Shown here: piece after piece, positions 1 to 6,217 of the stretch
How the letters are laid out: every line of letters starts with the position of its first letter
Numbering within the stretch: position 1 is the stretch's first letter
From: Kordiimonadaceae bacterium
GTDB lineage: Bacteria > Pseudomonadota > Alphaproteobacteria > Sphingomonadales > Emcibacteraceae
Length of the DNA: 6,486 bases
Assembly: GCA_018699075.1 (NCBI GenBank)
Contig: JABIPV010000078.1
Coordinates: 1 to 6,486 of the forward strand
Direction of reading: 5' to 3'
The notes under the pieces: generated by a model
Database searches by the model: none
The model's input: the letters and a program-made list of their open reading frames with translations, nothing else
Told to the model about the DNA's origin: nothing
Program-made: the position numbers and the translations under genes

Positions 1-55
1 CCGTTCTCTCGGCGCTTCCAGATTTACTAGTTTTATTAGAGTGTTTACGTGTCAT
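1..55 (-). CDS. N-terminus of a probable transposase OrfA (partial)
   Basis: An ATG at 55-53 (minus) opens 18 codons reading MTRKHSNKTSKSGSAERT before the window ends. An AAGGA ribosome site lies about 7 bases upstream, at 63-67. The basic MTRK start is common in OrfA proteins of IS3-type elements, which carry an N-terminal helix-turn-helix DNA-binding domain. The conserved helix-turn-helix itself lies outside the window, so the identity rests on position just inside an apparent IS end and on the basic N-terminus. An upstream ATG at 75-73 gives only four codons and is not a competing start. Confidence 0.4.
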   Translation of the reverse strand, partial: MTRKHSNKTSKSGSAERT

Positions 56-108
56 TTTCATTCCTTCGTCATTACGATGAAACAAAAACACTCTCTTATG
101 CAATACCT

Positions 109-1389
109 TTAATTAGTCCAACTTGGTCTGACGGGGTACAGGCCAAGGCCAGTTCCTCCGAATTTTCGTGAAATATTGCGGTCGGCTTGTAAAAATTCAT
201 CAAATACTTTTTGTTGCATATCTTCGTCGATACCTATTCCGGTATCGGTTACGCTGATCTTTATCTGCTCTTCATTATTGTCTTGCGAAATGTGTTGTTT
301 TATATTTACTGTAATCTGCCCTTTTTCTGTAAATTTGAGAGCATTTGAGAGTAGGTTTTTAATTATTTGAAATAAATATTGTTTATCGCTAACGAAGGTT
401 ATCGGCAGCCTTTCATCGATGGTTATGGTAAAATCTAAGTTGGCTTCATCCATGAGTGGCTGAAAAACGCTATATATATATTCTGATACTTCCTGGAAAC
501 TTATTTCTTCGTTGCTGACGACCATTTTATTAGCGTCAACTTTTGATAGATCAAGTAATCCATCAATCATGCCCAATAATTCGGAACCACTATTATAGAT
601 AATATCAAGGTGTTTGACCTGTTGATCGGTCAAGTTTTTGGTGATATTTTTTCGCAAATTTTGGGAAAGCAGTAATAAGCTGTTCAAAGGGGTTCTTAGC
701 TCATGACTTATATGCCCATAGAAAATAGATTTGACAGCAAGAGCATTATTAAGTTCATCATTTTTGTTAGATAACATCTGCTGCGCATCAAATACTTTGC
801 GTCTTTGTTTTTCGATGATAATAAATACTATAATTCCCAACGTAGTTATAGCAAATATACTCATTTTGCTTGTCGGAAAATTTACTTCTGGTAATTCGCT
901 AATTCGCAAGTATAAATATAAGTTATTGCCGATTATAAGGCTCGTAATAACCAAATAGTTTGACGATACAACTACTGCTAGAACTATTGTACCTAATGCA
1001 AGTGTCATTAAACCATTGCCGTTTAATAATTCAAGAAAACTAATTATATTAATGAAAACTATGCACGTTGCAATGTTCAACCATATGGCCAATTCCTTTG
1101 TATTAGAATTATAACTGCAGAATTTTAAAACAAACCAATTTAGTAAAAAAACGCCGCAAAATATTAAAGAAATATTGTAGTAAGTAAGGGTTTCCTCAAA
1201 ATGTAATGGAAAGACAGGGACCTCATTATCGACGAGCAAAAGAAGACAAATGAATGATAAGGCCAAAGCAAAAATCTTTTGCTTTCGGTTATTTTGAGTA
1301 CGCGCATATTCTGCGTACTCCCTCTCTTGTGCTAATAAATTAAGCAAACTTTTCTCCACTTTAGAATTTGTCAAGTCGCTGCTACACAT
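109..1389 (-). pseudogene. Membrane sensor histidine kinase, 3'-truncated by an IS; start doubtful
   Basis: The frame encodes 426 residues. About six hydrophobic segments fill residues 39-193, followed by a short linker and a HisKA dimerisation/phosphoacceptor domain (about 222-285). The H box is SHELRTP with His229 as the expected phosphorylation site. A HATPase domain follows, with N box NLLSNALKF (Asn345, Asn349), G1 box DTGIGI (Asp382), F box around 396-399 and the start of the G2 box, GGTGLGL (411-417). After Leu417 homology stops, and nine unrelated residues read through an IS end to a stop at 109-111. About 30 residues of the ATPase domain are missing. BarA-like hybrid kinases with this HisKA type often carry receiver domains next, but none is visible here. 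The ATG at 1389 has no good ribosome site, and its first seven codons overlap an IS30 transposase relic. A TTG at 1347-1345, preceded by GGAG, is a credible alternative start. No N-terminal sensor family was recognised. Loss of the end of the G2 box probably abolishes ATP binding. Confidence 0.8.
116..140 (-). repeat. Putative IS terminal inverted repeat (left end)
   Basis: On the minus strand the end reads TGTACCCCGTCAGACC and ends in AAGTTGGAC. It shares the pattern TGTRCCCC, then about 14-16 bases, then a GAC-containing block with the end at 6350 onward at the right edge of the window. The partner end of this copy is outside the window, so the exact length cannot be fixed. Confidence 0.45.
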
Positions 1390-1566
1390 GCTTCAAATAT
1401 CTATGCTGGGCTTTCTAAAGTCCAGCATTTTTCTTAGTCTTTCATATAACCGTCAAGCTAAACTGTTGAGCTGCGACTGTGATTGTATAGATAAATTTGT
1501 TCCTTTGGGATAATTTTTTTTCAACAGGCCATTGGTGTTTTCATTGAAACCACTACCCAAAGCAGA
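1371..1566 (-). pseudogene. Decayed C-terminus of an IS30-family transposase
   Basis: Minus-strand residues GFNENTNGLLKKNYPKGTNL match the IS30 transposase signature around the last catalytic acidic residue (RGxNENTNGLLRQYFPKGT, with Glu in NENTN). The frame meets a TGA at 1453-1455 where the family normally has Arg, which a single CGA-to-TGA change would explain. It then resumes as RLYERLRKMLDFRKPS, compared with the usual RLNERPRKTLDFRxP. One extra base at about 1401-1404 shifts the frame into IFEACVAAT and a stop at 1371-1373, which is the usual end of these proteins. So the relic carries one nonsense change, one frameshift and several missense changes. Upstream of 1566 I see no convincing IS30 similarity, so only the last third or less of the gene remains. 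It runs into the first codons of the adjacent kinase frame. Confidence 0.75.
1403..1435 (+). terminator. Hairpin plus T-run, possible intrinsic terminator
   Basis: ATGCTGGGCTTT (1403-1414) pairs with AAAGTCCAGCAT (1417-1428) with one G-T mismatch, and TTTTCTT follows on the plus strand. This has the shape of a rho-independent terminator for plus-strand transcripts, such as antisense read-through from the kinase and IS region toward the operon. It lies inside the IS30 relic, where the same bases once encoded LDFRKPS, so it may have arisen by chance. The two-base gap means the real loop would open at least one base pair. Confidence 0.35.
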
Positions 1567-1679
1567 CATTCGTAATATGTCCTTTTGTTGCGGCTTTACA
1601 ATTAATGCGCGTTCCTTAATATTTAGGAAATAAGGTTGTGAGGTTTTGGATAGAAGCTTGTGATCCATTAATACTTGTG
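1567..1679. other. Intergenic stretch with no recognised feature
   Basis: Between the IS30 relic and the operon promoter I find no recognisable gene, RNA or repeat on either strand. The minus-strand frame that continues through it from the relic gives a sequence I cannot match to any IS30 region. The stretch may be badly decayed IS DNA or ancestral spacer. Confidence 0.5.
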
Positions 1680-1708
1680 TTACGAATTTATACAAAATGT
1701 TCTTATAA
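1680..1708 (+). promoter_or_regulatory. Candidate sigma70-type promoter of the operon
   Basis: TTACGA (1680-1685), a 17-base spacer and TTATAA (1703-1708) form a plausible -35/-10 pair. Transcription would start near 1715, giving a leader of about 38 bases before the ATG at 1753. The -10 box sits on the exact centre of the palindrome at 1690-1721, which suits repression by a protein bound there. No other pair upstream of the first gene looks better, but the -35 match is only moderate. Confidence 0.45.
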
Positions 1709-1721
1709 GAACATTTTGTAT
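1690..1721. promoter_or_regulatory. Perfect 32-bp palindrome, probable operator
   Basis: The left half, ATACAAAATGTTCTTA, is matched base for base by its reverse complement in the right half, with no spacer (centre 1705/1706). Symmetry breaks at 1689/1722. It lies 32-63 bases before the first gene and overlaps the likely -10 box. No T-run follows, so it does not look like a terminator. It is long enough for two repressor dimers or one large dimer. The XRE-cupin protein encoded at the end of the operon is the obvious candidate binder, but this is inference. Confidence 0.6.
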
Positions 1722-1752
1722 TGGATATAACATGTAAAGTAAGGAATGGTAT

Positions 1753-2778
1753 ATGTACAAAGTGATATATGATGATCGCCAATCTGGCCATGACCCCCTT
1801 TATTTAGTCACAAATGGTAAATTTGTAAAAAGTAGAGAGCATCCAGACCGTGCTGCTAATATGTTAAAAGCATGCAGTGAAGCAGGGTTTGAAATCCGTA
1901 AAGCAAAGCAATTCGACAGAAAACATATTCATGCTGTACACAGCGAACGTTATGTGAAATTCCTTGAAACTGCGTTTGATGAGTGGGCAAAAATACCAGG
2001 TTCTGGTGCGGAAGTAATACCAAATGTTTTTCCAGTAGCTGATGAGGCGATTTGCCCCACGAGTACGGTTGGTAGAGCAGGTTTTCATATATCTGATCTG
2101 GCAGCGCCAATTGGAGCAGGTACATGGCAAGCGGCGCTGGGCGCAGCCGAAGCAGCACTAACGGCTGCTGAATGTATTCTAGAAGGTGACAAAACAGCAT
2201 ATGCGTTATGTCGTCCACCCGGACACCATGCATTTTCAGAACGTGCATCTGGATACTGTTTTTTAAATAATGCGGCAATCGCTGCAAATTATTTAACAAA
2301 TGATAATTCTAAAGTAGCTTTACTTGATGTTGATGTTCATCATGGGAATGGAAGCCAAGATATATTTTATAGCCGTGATGATGTGTTCTTTGCGTCAATT
2401 CATGCGGACCCAAACACAACTTACCCTTTTTTCTGGGGCTATCCTGAACAAAATGGCAAAGGCAAAGGTGAAGGATATACTGCTAATGTGCCCTTACCCA
2501 TCGGCACTAATGATGAGCAATTTATTCTTGGTTTAAATTCTCTACTGCAAAAAATAGATGATTTTAAGCCGGACCGGCTTGTTATATCCCTTGGCTTAGA
2601 TACCTTTGGTGGGGATCCATATAAATTGTTTAATCTTACGACAGGTTGTTACAGACGGATGAGCAAAGAAATAGCTAAACTTGGCATTGCGACGGTAATT
2701 ATACAAGAAGGGGGCTATTTATGCGATCAACTCGGGGACAATCTCACTGAATTTTTAACAGGAATAATTGACCAATAA
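1753..2778 (+). CDS. HDAC-superfamily zinc deacetylase, acetylpolyamine-amidohydrolase-like
   Basis: The 341-residue protein, the same length I recall for Mycoplana ramosa acetylpolyamine amidohydrolase, has a complete arginase/deacetylase-fold catalytic set. There is CRPPGHHA with His158 and His159 (general base pair), LDVDVHHGNG with zinc ligands Asp194 and His196, SLGLDTF with the third ligand Asp283, and EGGY with the transition-state Tyr322. Such enzymes hydrolyse the amide of an N-acetylated amine in the cytoplasm; no signal peptide is present. From memory, the M. ramosa enzyme uses Glu106 and Glu117 at the rim of its channel to grip cationic polyamines. The aligned positions here, anchored on the shared GTW at 123-125, are Val106 and Ala117, with Asp115 nearby, so the substrate may not be a polyamine. 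The start is supported by TAAGGA (1740-1745) seven bases before the ATG. It is the first gene of the operon, 50 bases before the aminotransferase. The family is sure; the substrate is unknown. Confidence 0.9.
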   Translation: MYKVIYDDRQSGHDPLYLVTNGKFVKSREHPDRAANMLKACSEAGFEIRKAKQFDRKHIHAVHSERYVKFLETAFDEWAKIPGSGAEVIPNVFPVADEAICPTSTVGRAGFHISDLAAPIGAGTWQAALGAAEAALTAAECILEGDKTAYALCRPPGHHAFSERASGYCFLNNAAIAANYLTNDNSKVALLDVDVHHGNGSQDIFYSRDDVFFASIHADPNTTYPFFWGYPEQNGKGKGEGYTANVPLPIGTNDEQFILGLNSLLQKIDDFKPDRLVISLGLDTFGGDPYKLFNLTTGCYRRMSKEIAKLGIATVIIQEGGYLCDQLGDNLTEFLTGIIDQ

Positions 2779-2828
2779 AATTGGTACATATTCATCAATT
2801 AATTGAAAAATTAACAAAGGAAATATAA

Positions 2829-4160
2829 ATGATTGGTCAAGCGTCACTCGATCTTTTTGAGCGTGGAAATAAAGTTTTAGTTGAGGGCGTTTCCTCAGCG
2901 TCGCGGGGGCCGGCAGCATTTGGTTCTGCTCCCAGATATATGTCACATGGGGAGGGAAACCGCCTTTATGACGTTGATGGTCAAGAGTATATCGATTGGA
3001 TGATGGCTTTTGGTGCATTACCTTTAGGCCATGGCCACCCTGCCATTGTGGAAACAGTAACGCGTGAAATTGCGCGAGGCAGTCATTTTGCAACGGCACT
3101 CGAAGTAGAAGTTGAAGTTGCTGAAATATTAGTAGATTTATTGCCTCACGTTGACAAAGTACGTTTTGCAAATACTGGAACAGAAGCTTGTATGGCCGCT
3201 TTTCGTCTAGCACGGGGTCATACAGGACGCCGTAAAATTATTAAATTTGAAGGCCATTATCACGGGTGGTCGGACGCTGTATTGATAAATACAATGCCGC
3301 AACCAGTCTCGATATTAGGTCATCCAAATTCACCTATTCGAATTCCAGATAGTTCAGGCATTTTAGAAGAGGCATGGATGGACACTATTGTGGTTCCCTG
3401 GAACGATATTGAGGCGCTGGAACGCGTTATGGCAATTCACGGCCATGATACCGCTTGTGTGGTTACAGAAGGGGTCATGTCCAATATGGGGGTAATCCCT
3501 CCTAAGGATGGGTATTTAATGCAAATGCAAGAGCTTTGCAAAAAATATGGTACTTTATTTTACCTTGATGAAACGGTGACTGGTTTTCGTGTTGCTGCGG
3601 GTGGCTGTGCGGAATTATATGGTTTAAATCCAGATATTGTAACCTATGGCAAAGCTTTGGGTGGCGGGGTGCCAATGGCGGCAATAGGGGGTTCGAATGA
3701 AATAATGTCAGGTCTTGAGTGGGGGAAAGTACTTCATTATGGCACTCATAATGGTGGCCGGCTTGCGTTGCATATTTGTAAAACAATGCTAACGACAATG
3801 CTTGACGATAATCAGGCGGGCTTTAAGAGAATGCGAAAGCTCGGCGAAAAAATGACTGCCGAAATACAAAAAGTATTTCAAGAAAGTGGCAAACAAAAAA
3901 TGATTTGCCAAGGGGTCAGTTCGATGTTCCAAATTTTCTTTACAGAAAAAGAGGAAATCACAGATTATAGAGAATTTTGCGAACATGTTGATAGAATTAA
4001 GTTTCGTGATTTTGCCGTAAAGTTGTTTGATAAAGGTATATATATGAACCCTTCCGCAACTCTGCATTCATTGTCCTCAATCGTCCATACTGAAAAAGAT
4101 ATTGATGTTACAGCAAAAGCTATAGCAGAAGTAGTTAGGGAAATGGACAATGACATCTAA
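2829..4160 (+). CDS. Class III PLP-dependent aminotransferase, GSA-aminomutase-like
   Basis: The 443-residue protein has the fold-type I layout of the glutamate-1-semialdehyde aminomutase branch. It shows GxxYDVDGxEYIDW near 43-57, NTGTEA (115-120) for phosphate binding, EGHYHGWSD (141-149) with the aromatic region that stacks on PLP, LDETVTGFR (246-254) with Asp247 contacting the pyridine nitrogen, and YGKALGGG (273-280) with Lys275 as the Schiff-base lysine. The family includes HemL and amino-acid, beta-amino-acid and diamine aminotransferases. HYHGW and YGKALGGGVP differ from typical HemL (CYHGH, LGKIIGGGLP as I recall them), and the gene sits in a catabolic-looking operon. A transaminase or aminomutase acting on the deacetylated product is therefore more likely than a tetrapyrrole enzyme. 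The start follows AAAGGA at 2816-2821. The stop overlaps the transporter start by 11 bases, indicating translational coupling. The amino donor and substrate cannot be read from the sequence. Confidence 0.88.
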   Translation: MIGQASLDLFERGNKVLVEGVSSASRGPAAFGSAPRYMSHGEGNRLYDVDGQEYIDWMMAFGALPLGHGHPAIVETVTREIARGSHFATALEVEVEVAEILVDLLPHVDKVRFANTGTEACMAAFRLARGHTGRRKIIKFEGHYHGWSDAVLINTMPQPVSILGHPNSPIRIPDSSGILEEAWMDTIVVPWNDIEALERVMAIHGHDTACVVTEGVMSNMGVIPPKDGYLMQMQELCKKYGTLFYLDETVTGFRVAAGGCAELYGLNPDIVTYGKALGGGVPMAAIGGSNEIMSGLEWGKVLHYGTHNGGRLALHICKTMLTTMLDDNQAGFKRMRKLGEKMTAEIQKVFQESGKQKMICQGVSSMFQIFFTEKEEITDYREFCEHVDRIKFRDFAVKLFDKGIYMNPSATLHSLSSIVHTEKDIDVTAKAIAEVVREMDNDI

Positions 4161-5508
4161 CTCCCACGATGACATGACAAGCCAATGGAAGTCTAGCAAA
4201 GGGTTTATGTTCGCGGCGATTGGCGGAGCAATAGGCCTTGGAAATATATGGCGGTTTCCTTATGAGCTTGGGCAAAATGGCGGGGCAGCTTTTCTTATAA
4301 TTTACATAGCTTTTGTTATTCTTATCTGTCTGCCATTGATTGCGGCTGATACCTATTTGGGTCGATACACAAAACAGGGGAGTATGACTTTATTTGGCAA
4401 AATTGCGAAATTAGAAGGAAAATCCCGGCACTGGAAATATGTTGGCTGGTTTATCGCGTCTTCATCTTTTATTTTATGTTCATATTATAGTGTAATTGCA
4501 GGAACCACAGCCGCTTATGCCTATGAATCAATAGTAGGAACACTAAATAATATATCAACTGAAAGTGCCGCAGCATTATATAAAAGTTACGAAACTAGCC
4601 CGATAAAACTATCTTTATGGCACGCTATTATGATGATCGCTACCGGTGTGGTTTTATCAAAACAGATTAATCAAGGTATTGAAAAACTGGTCTCTATTGT
4701 AATTCCACTTTTCTTTGTATTGTTATTATTCCTGATTGTTTTTGCGGCGGTGGTTGGAGATTTTTTAGCCGGGGTAAAGTTTCTTTTTGAACCAGATTTT
4801 TCTAAAATATCAGTTGAACTCGCTATCAGTGCGCTTGGGCAGGCCTTTTTCTCAATAGGTGTAGGTATGGGGGTGTTATCTACTTTAGGGGCGTATCTAC
4901 CAAAAGGAACGTCCATTATTCGCTCTTCGGCCATTATTTGCTTTGCTGATACTTTGGTAGCTATATTGGCGGGGCTTTGTATATTCCCCTTAGTCTTTGG
5001 CTTTGGCATGGAAGCCGATGTAGGCTCTGCACTGGTGTTCAACACATTAACTGTTGCCTTTGGACAAATGCAGTATGGCAGTGTTGTTGCGACCGCATTT
5101 TTCGCTCTTCTCGCTATAGCAGGTTTAACGACGTTAATTGCCCTTTTGGAGCAACTAGTCAGCTATTTGAGCATTACTCATGAGATGAGCAGAAAAAAAG
5201 CAGCGACCATTGTGTGTGGCGCGGCATTCTCCGTCGGAATGTTAGCGGTGCTATCAACTAATATATTAGCATCTGTAAAAATTATTGGCATGAATTTCGC
5301 GGATCTTTTTGATTGGTGGATAGCACAAGTAGGCCTTCCTGTCGGTGGAATGCTGACGGCTATTTTTGTTGGTTGGCTGATAAAAAAAGAGCATGTAATC
5401 AGCGTATTGGGTTCTGAGGAAAAATACGTTTTTCAGATTTACTTTCTTATTCGTTACTTTTGTCCTGTTGCCATATTAGTTACTGTTTTAGCTCAATTTA
5501 TTAACTAA
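4150..5508 (+). CDS. NSS-family sodium-coupled amino-acid symporter
   Basis: The 452-residue inner-membrane protein fits the bacterial neurotransmitter:sodium symporter family (LeuT fold), with about 11 hydrophobic segments as in MhsT. TM1 carries GGAIGLGNIWRFPY (25-38), matching the unwound sodium/substrate segment of LeuT; Asn32 and Ala27 align with sodium-site residues Asn27 and Ala22. TM6 carries GQAFFSIGVGMGVLSTLGAYL-type sequence (230-250), and TM8 carries AGLTTLIALLEQ (324-335). Gly29 aligns with LeuT Gly24. Monoamine transporters have Asp there, so a carboxylate-bearing amino-acid-like substrate is favoured. Thr328 takes the place of the sodium-2 serine (Ser355 in LeuT), a conservative change. 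The start lies inside the aminotransferase gene, with AGGG at 4137-4140 as ribosome site. The regulator follows after 32 bases. The transporter presumably imports the compound that the two upstream enzymes process. Confidence 0.9.
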   Translation: MTSNSHDDMTSQWKSSKGFMFAAIGGAIGLGNIWRFPYELGQNGGAAFLIIYIAFVILICLPLIAADTYLGRYTKQGSMTLFGKIAKLEGKSRHWKYVGWFIASSSFILCSYYSVIAGTTAAYAYESIVGTLNNISTESAAALYKSYETSPIKLSLWHAIMMIATGVVLSKQINQGIEKLVSIVIPLFFVLLLFLIVFAAVVGDFLAGVKFLFEPDFSKISVELAISALGQAFFSIGVGMGVLSTLGAYLPKGTSIIRSSAIICFADTLVAILAGLCIFPLVFGFGMEADVGSALVFNTLTVAFGQMQYGSVVATAFFALLAIAGLTTLIALLEQLVSYLSITHEMSRKKAATIVCGAAFSVGMLAVLSTNILASVKIIGMNFADLFDWWIAQVGLPVGGMLTAIFVGWLIKKEHVISVLGSEEKYVFQIYFLIRYFCPVAILVTVLAQFIN

Positions 5509-5540
5509 ATACATCTCTTAAATCGGAAGTTTAGAAAAAG

Positions 5541-6128
5541 ATGATCAAATTAAAAGAAAAGCATATTCAAGAACATTCAGAACTTGCTGAACGAATTCAT
5601 CGTTGGCGAATAGATAAAAAATTAAGCCAACAAGAACTGGCTTTAAAATCGAACATCGGTCGCTCTACATTATCAAAAATAGAGAATGAGCAGCTGTCAC
5701 CTACCTTTGAAATTTTATTGAAAATTTCTCGTGGTTTTGGTGTTGACGTTTCAACCTTGTTAGCATCAGACAAAAAGAATTCATTTGCGGGGCGAGTATG
5801 TGTAGACCAACCTAACGATCAAAATGTATTAGAATATAAAAACAACAAAATGTTTCCCTTAGCGGCTCAATTAAAAGGAAAATCATTTGAATGTTTTGTG
5901 GTTGAATTTAATTGCTTCAGGGTAGAGGAATTTGGAGAATGGAATGAACATAATACTGAAGATTTTCTTTATGTATTATCGGGTGAACTTGAGTTTCACA
6001 ATGAGGCTTACGATACGATCCATTTAACGGAAGGTCAAAGCGTTTCGTTTGATGGCAGTATGCCGCATGCGTGTATTTCTAAAGGGAATATAGTTTGCAA
6101 ATGCTTGTACGTTTTTGCAAATAAATAA
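5541..6128 (+). CDS. XRE-cupin transcriptional regulator
   Basis: The 195-residue protein joins an N-terminal XRE helix-turn-helix (about 13-71) to a C-terminal cupin (about 112-192). The recognition region is SQQELALKSNIGRSTLSKIEN (29-49). The cupin has motif 1 around EHNTEDFLYVLSGELEF, with His137 and the acidic pair Glu140/Asp141, and motif 2 GQSVSFDGSMPH, with His176. The first histidine of the usual HxH is Asn135, so metal binding, if any, would be partial. This architecture, as in PuuR, is typical of local regulators of amine and amino-acid catabolism that bind the pathway's small molecule in the cupin. Here it is the last gene of the operon rather than divergent, suggesting autoregulation through the palindrome at 1690-1721. 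The ribosome site is weak and distant: GGAAG at 5525-5529, 11 bases from the ATG. No hairpin terminator follows the stop codon. Confidence 0.88.
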   Translation: MIKLKEKHIQEHSELAERIHRWRIDKKLSQQELALKSNIGRSTLSKIENEQLSPTFEILLKISRGFGVDVSTLLASDKKNSFAGRVCVDQPNDQNVLEYKNNKMFPLAAQLKGKSFECFVVEFNCFRVEEFGEWNEHNTEDFLYVLSGELEFHNEAYDTIHLTEGQSVSFDGSMPHACISKGNIVCKCLYVFANK

Positions 6129-6181
6129 GTCCAAATCGATGATAGGTCATAGTGTTTTTATGTAAAATGTGTTCAAATGAA

Positions 6182-6187
6182 TATAAT
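6182..6187 (+). promoter_or_regulatory. Possible -10 box before the truncated LuxR-like gene
   Basis: A consensus TATAAT lies 30 bases upstream of the ATG at 6218, in the otherwise featureless AT-rich gap after the regulator. No good -35 element is found 16-19 bases upstream, so in this base composition the match may be chance. Confidence 0.3.
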
Positions 6188-6217
6188 ATTTTAATAAGAA
6201 AGGTATCAATTAATTTA

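Larger units (their letters stand above)
1..140 (-). mobile_element. 5' end of an insertion sequence, truncating the kinase
   Basis: Read on the minus strand, kinase-like coding sequence stops abruptly at 141 and is followed by a TG-starting end, TGTACCCCGTCAGACC, from 140 downward. A leader and a ribosome-bound start codon at 55 come next. This is the layout of an IS left end: terminal repeat, short leader, transposase start. The element continues out of the window beyond base 1. The family is not certain. The TG-led, CCCC-containing end with GGAC about 20 bases in fits the IS3 family, and it resembles the IS3-type end at the other edge of the window. The boundary is inferred from where kinase homology ends, so it could be off by a few bases. 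Confidence 0.6.

Noticed and set aside
79..114. Plus-strand mini frame MKQKHSLMQYL
   Set aside because: Eleven codons, no ribosome site, and it lies in the IS leader.
1453..1791. 112-codon minus-strand open frame
   Set aside because: Its N-terminus is antisense to the well-supported deacetylase start and matches nothing; only its last 37 codons are meaningful, as part of the IS30 relic.
1856..2299. Long minus-strand frames inside the deacetylase gene
   Set aside because: Shadows of a gene with a full set of catalytic motifs on the plus strand; the translations show no domain and no ribosome site.
2794..2804. ATCAATTAATT repeated at 6206-6216, and the local palindrome CAATTAATTG (2796-2805)
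   Set aside because: Short, pure-AT-type words expected by chance in this composition, with no positional logic linking the two sites.
2829..4160. Aminotransferase as HemL of tetrapyrrole synthesis
   Set aside because: PLP-site motifs differ from typical HemL, and the neighbours are a deacetylase, a symporter and a catabolic-type regulator rather than haem genes.
6160..6174. GTAAAATGTGTTC, partly like the palindrome half-site ACAAAATGTTC
   Set aside because: It needs a one-base gap, has no inverted partner, and such AT-rich words are common here, so it is not evidence of a second operator.
6152..6217. GTG-started upstream extension of the truncated LuxR-like frame
   Set aside because: The 22 extra residues resemble nothing, and the anchor-like pattern begins just after the internal ATG at 6218, which is the simpler start.
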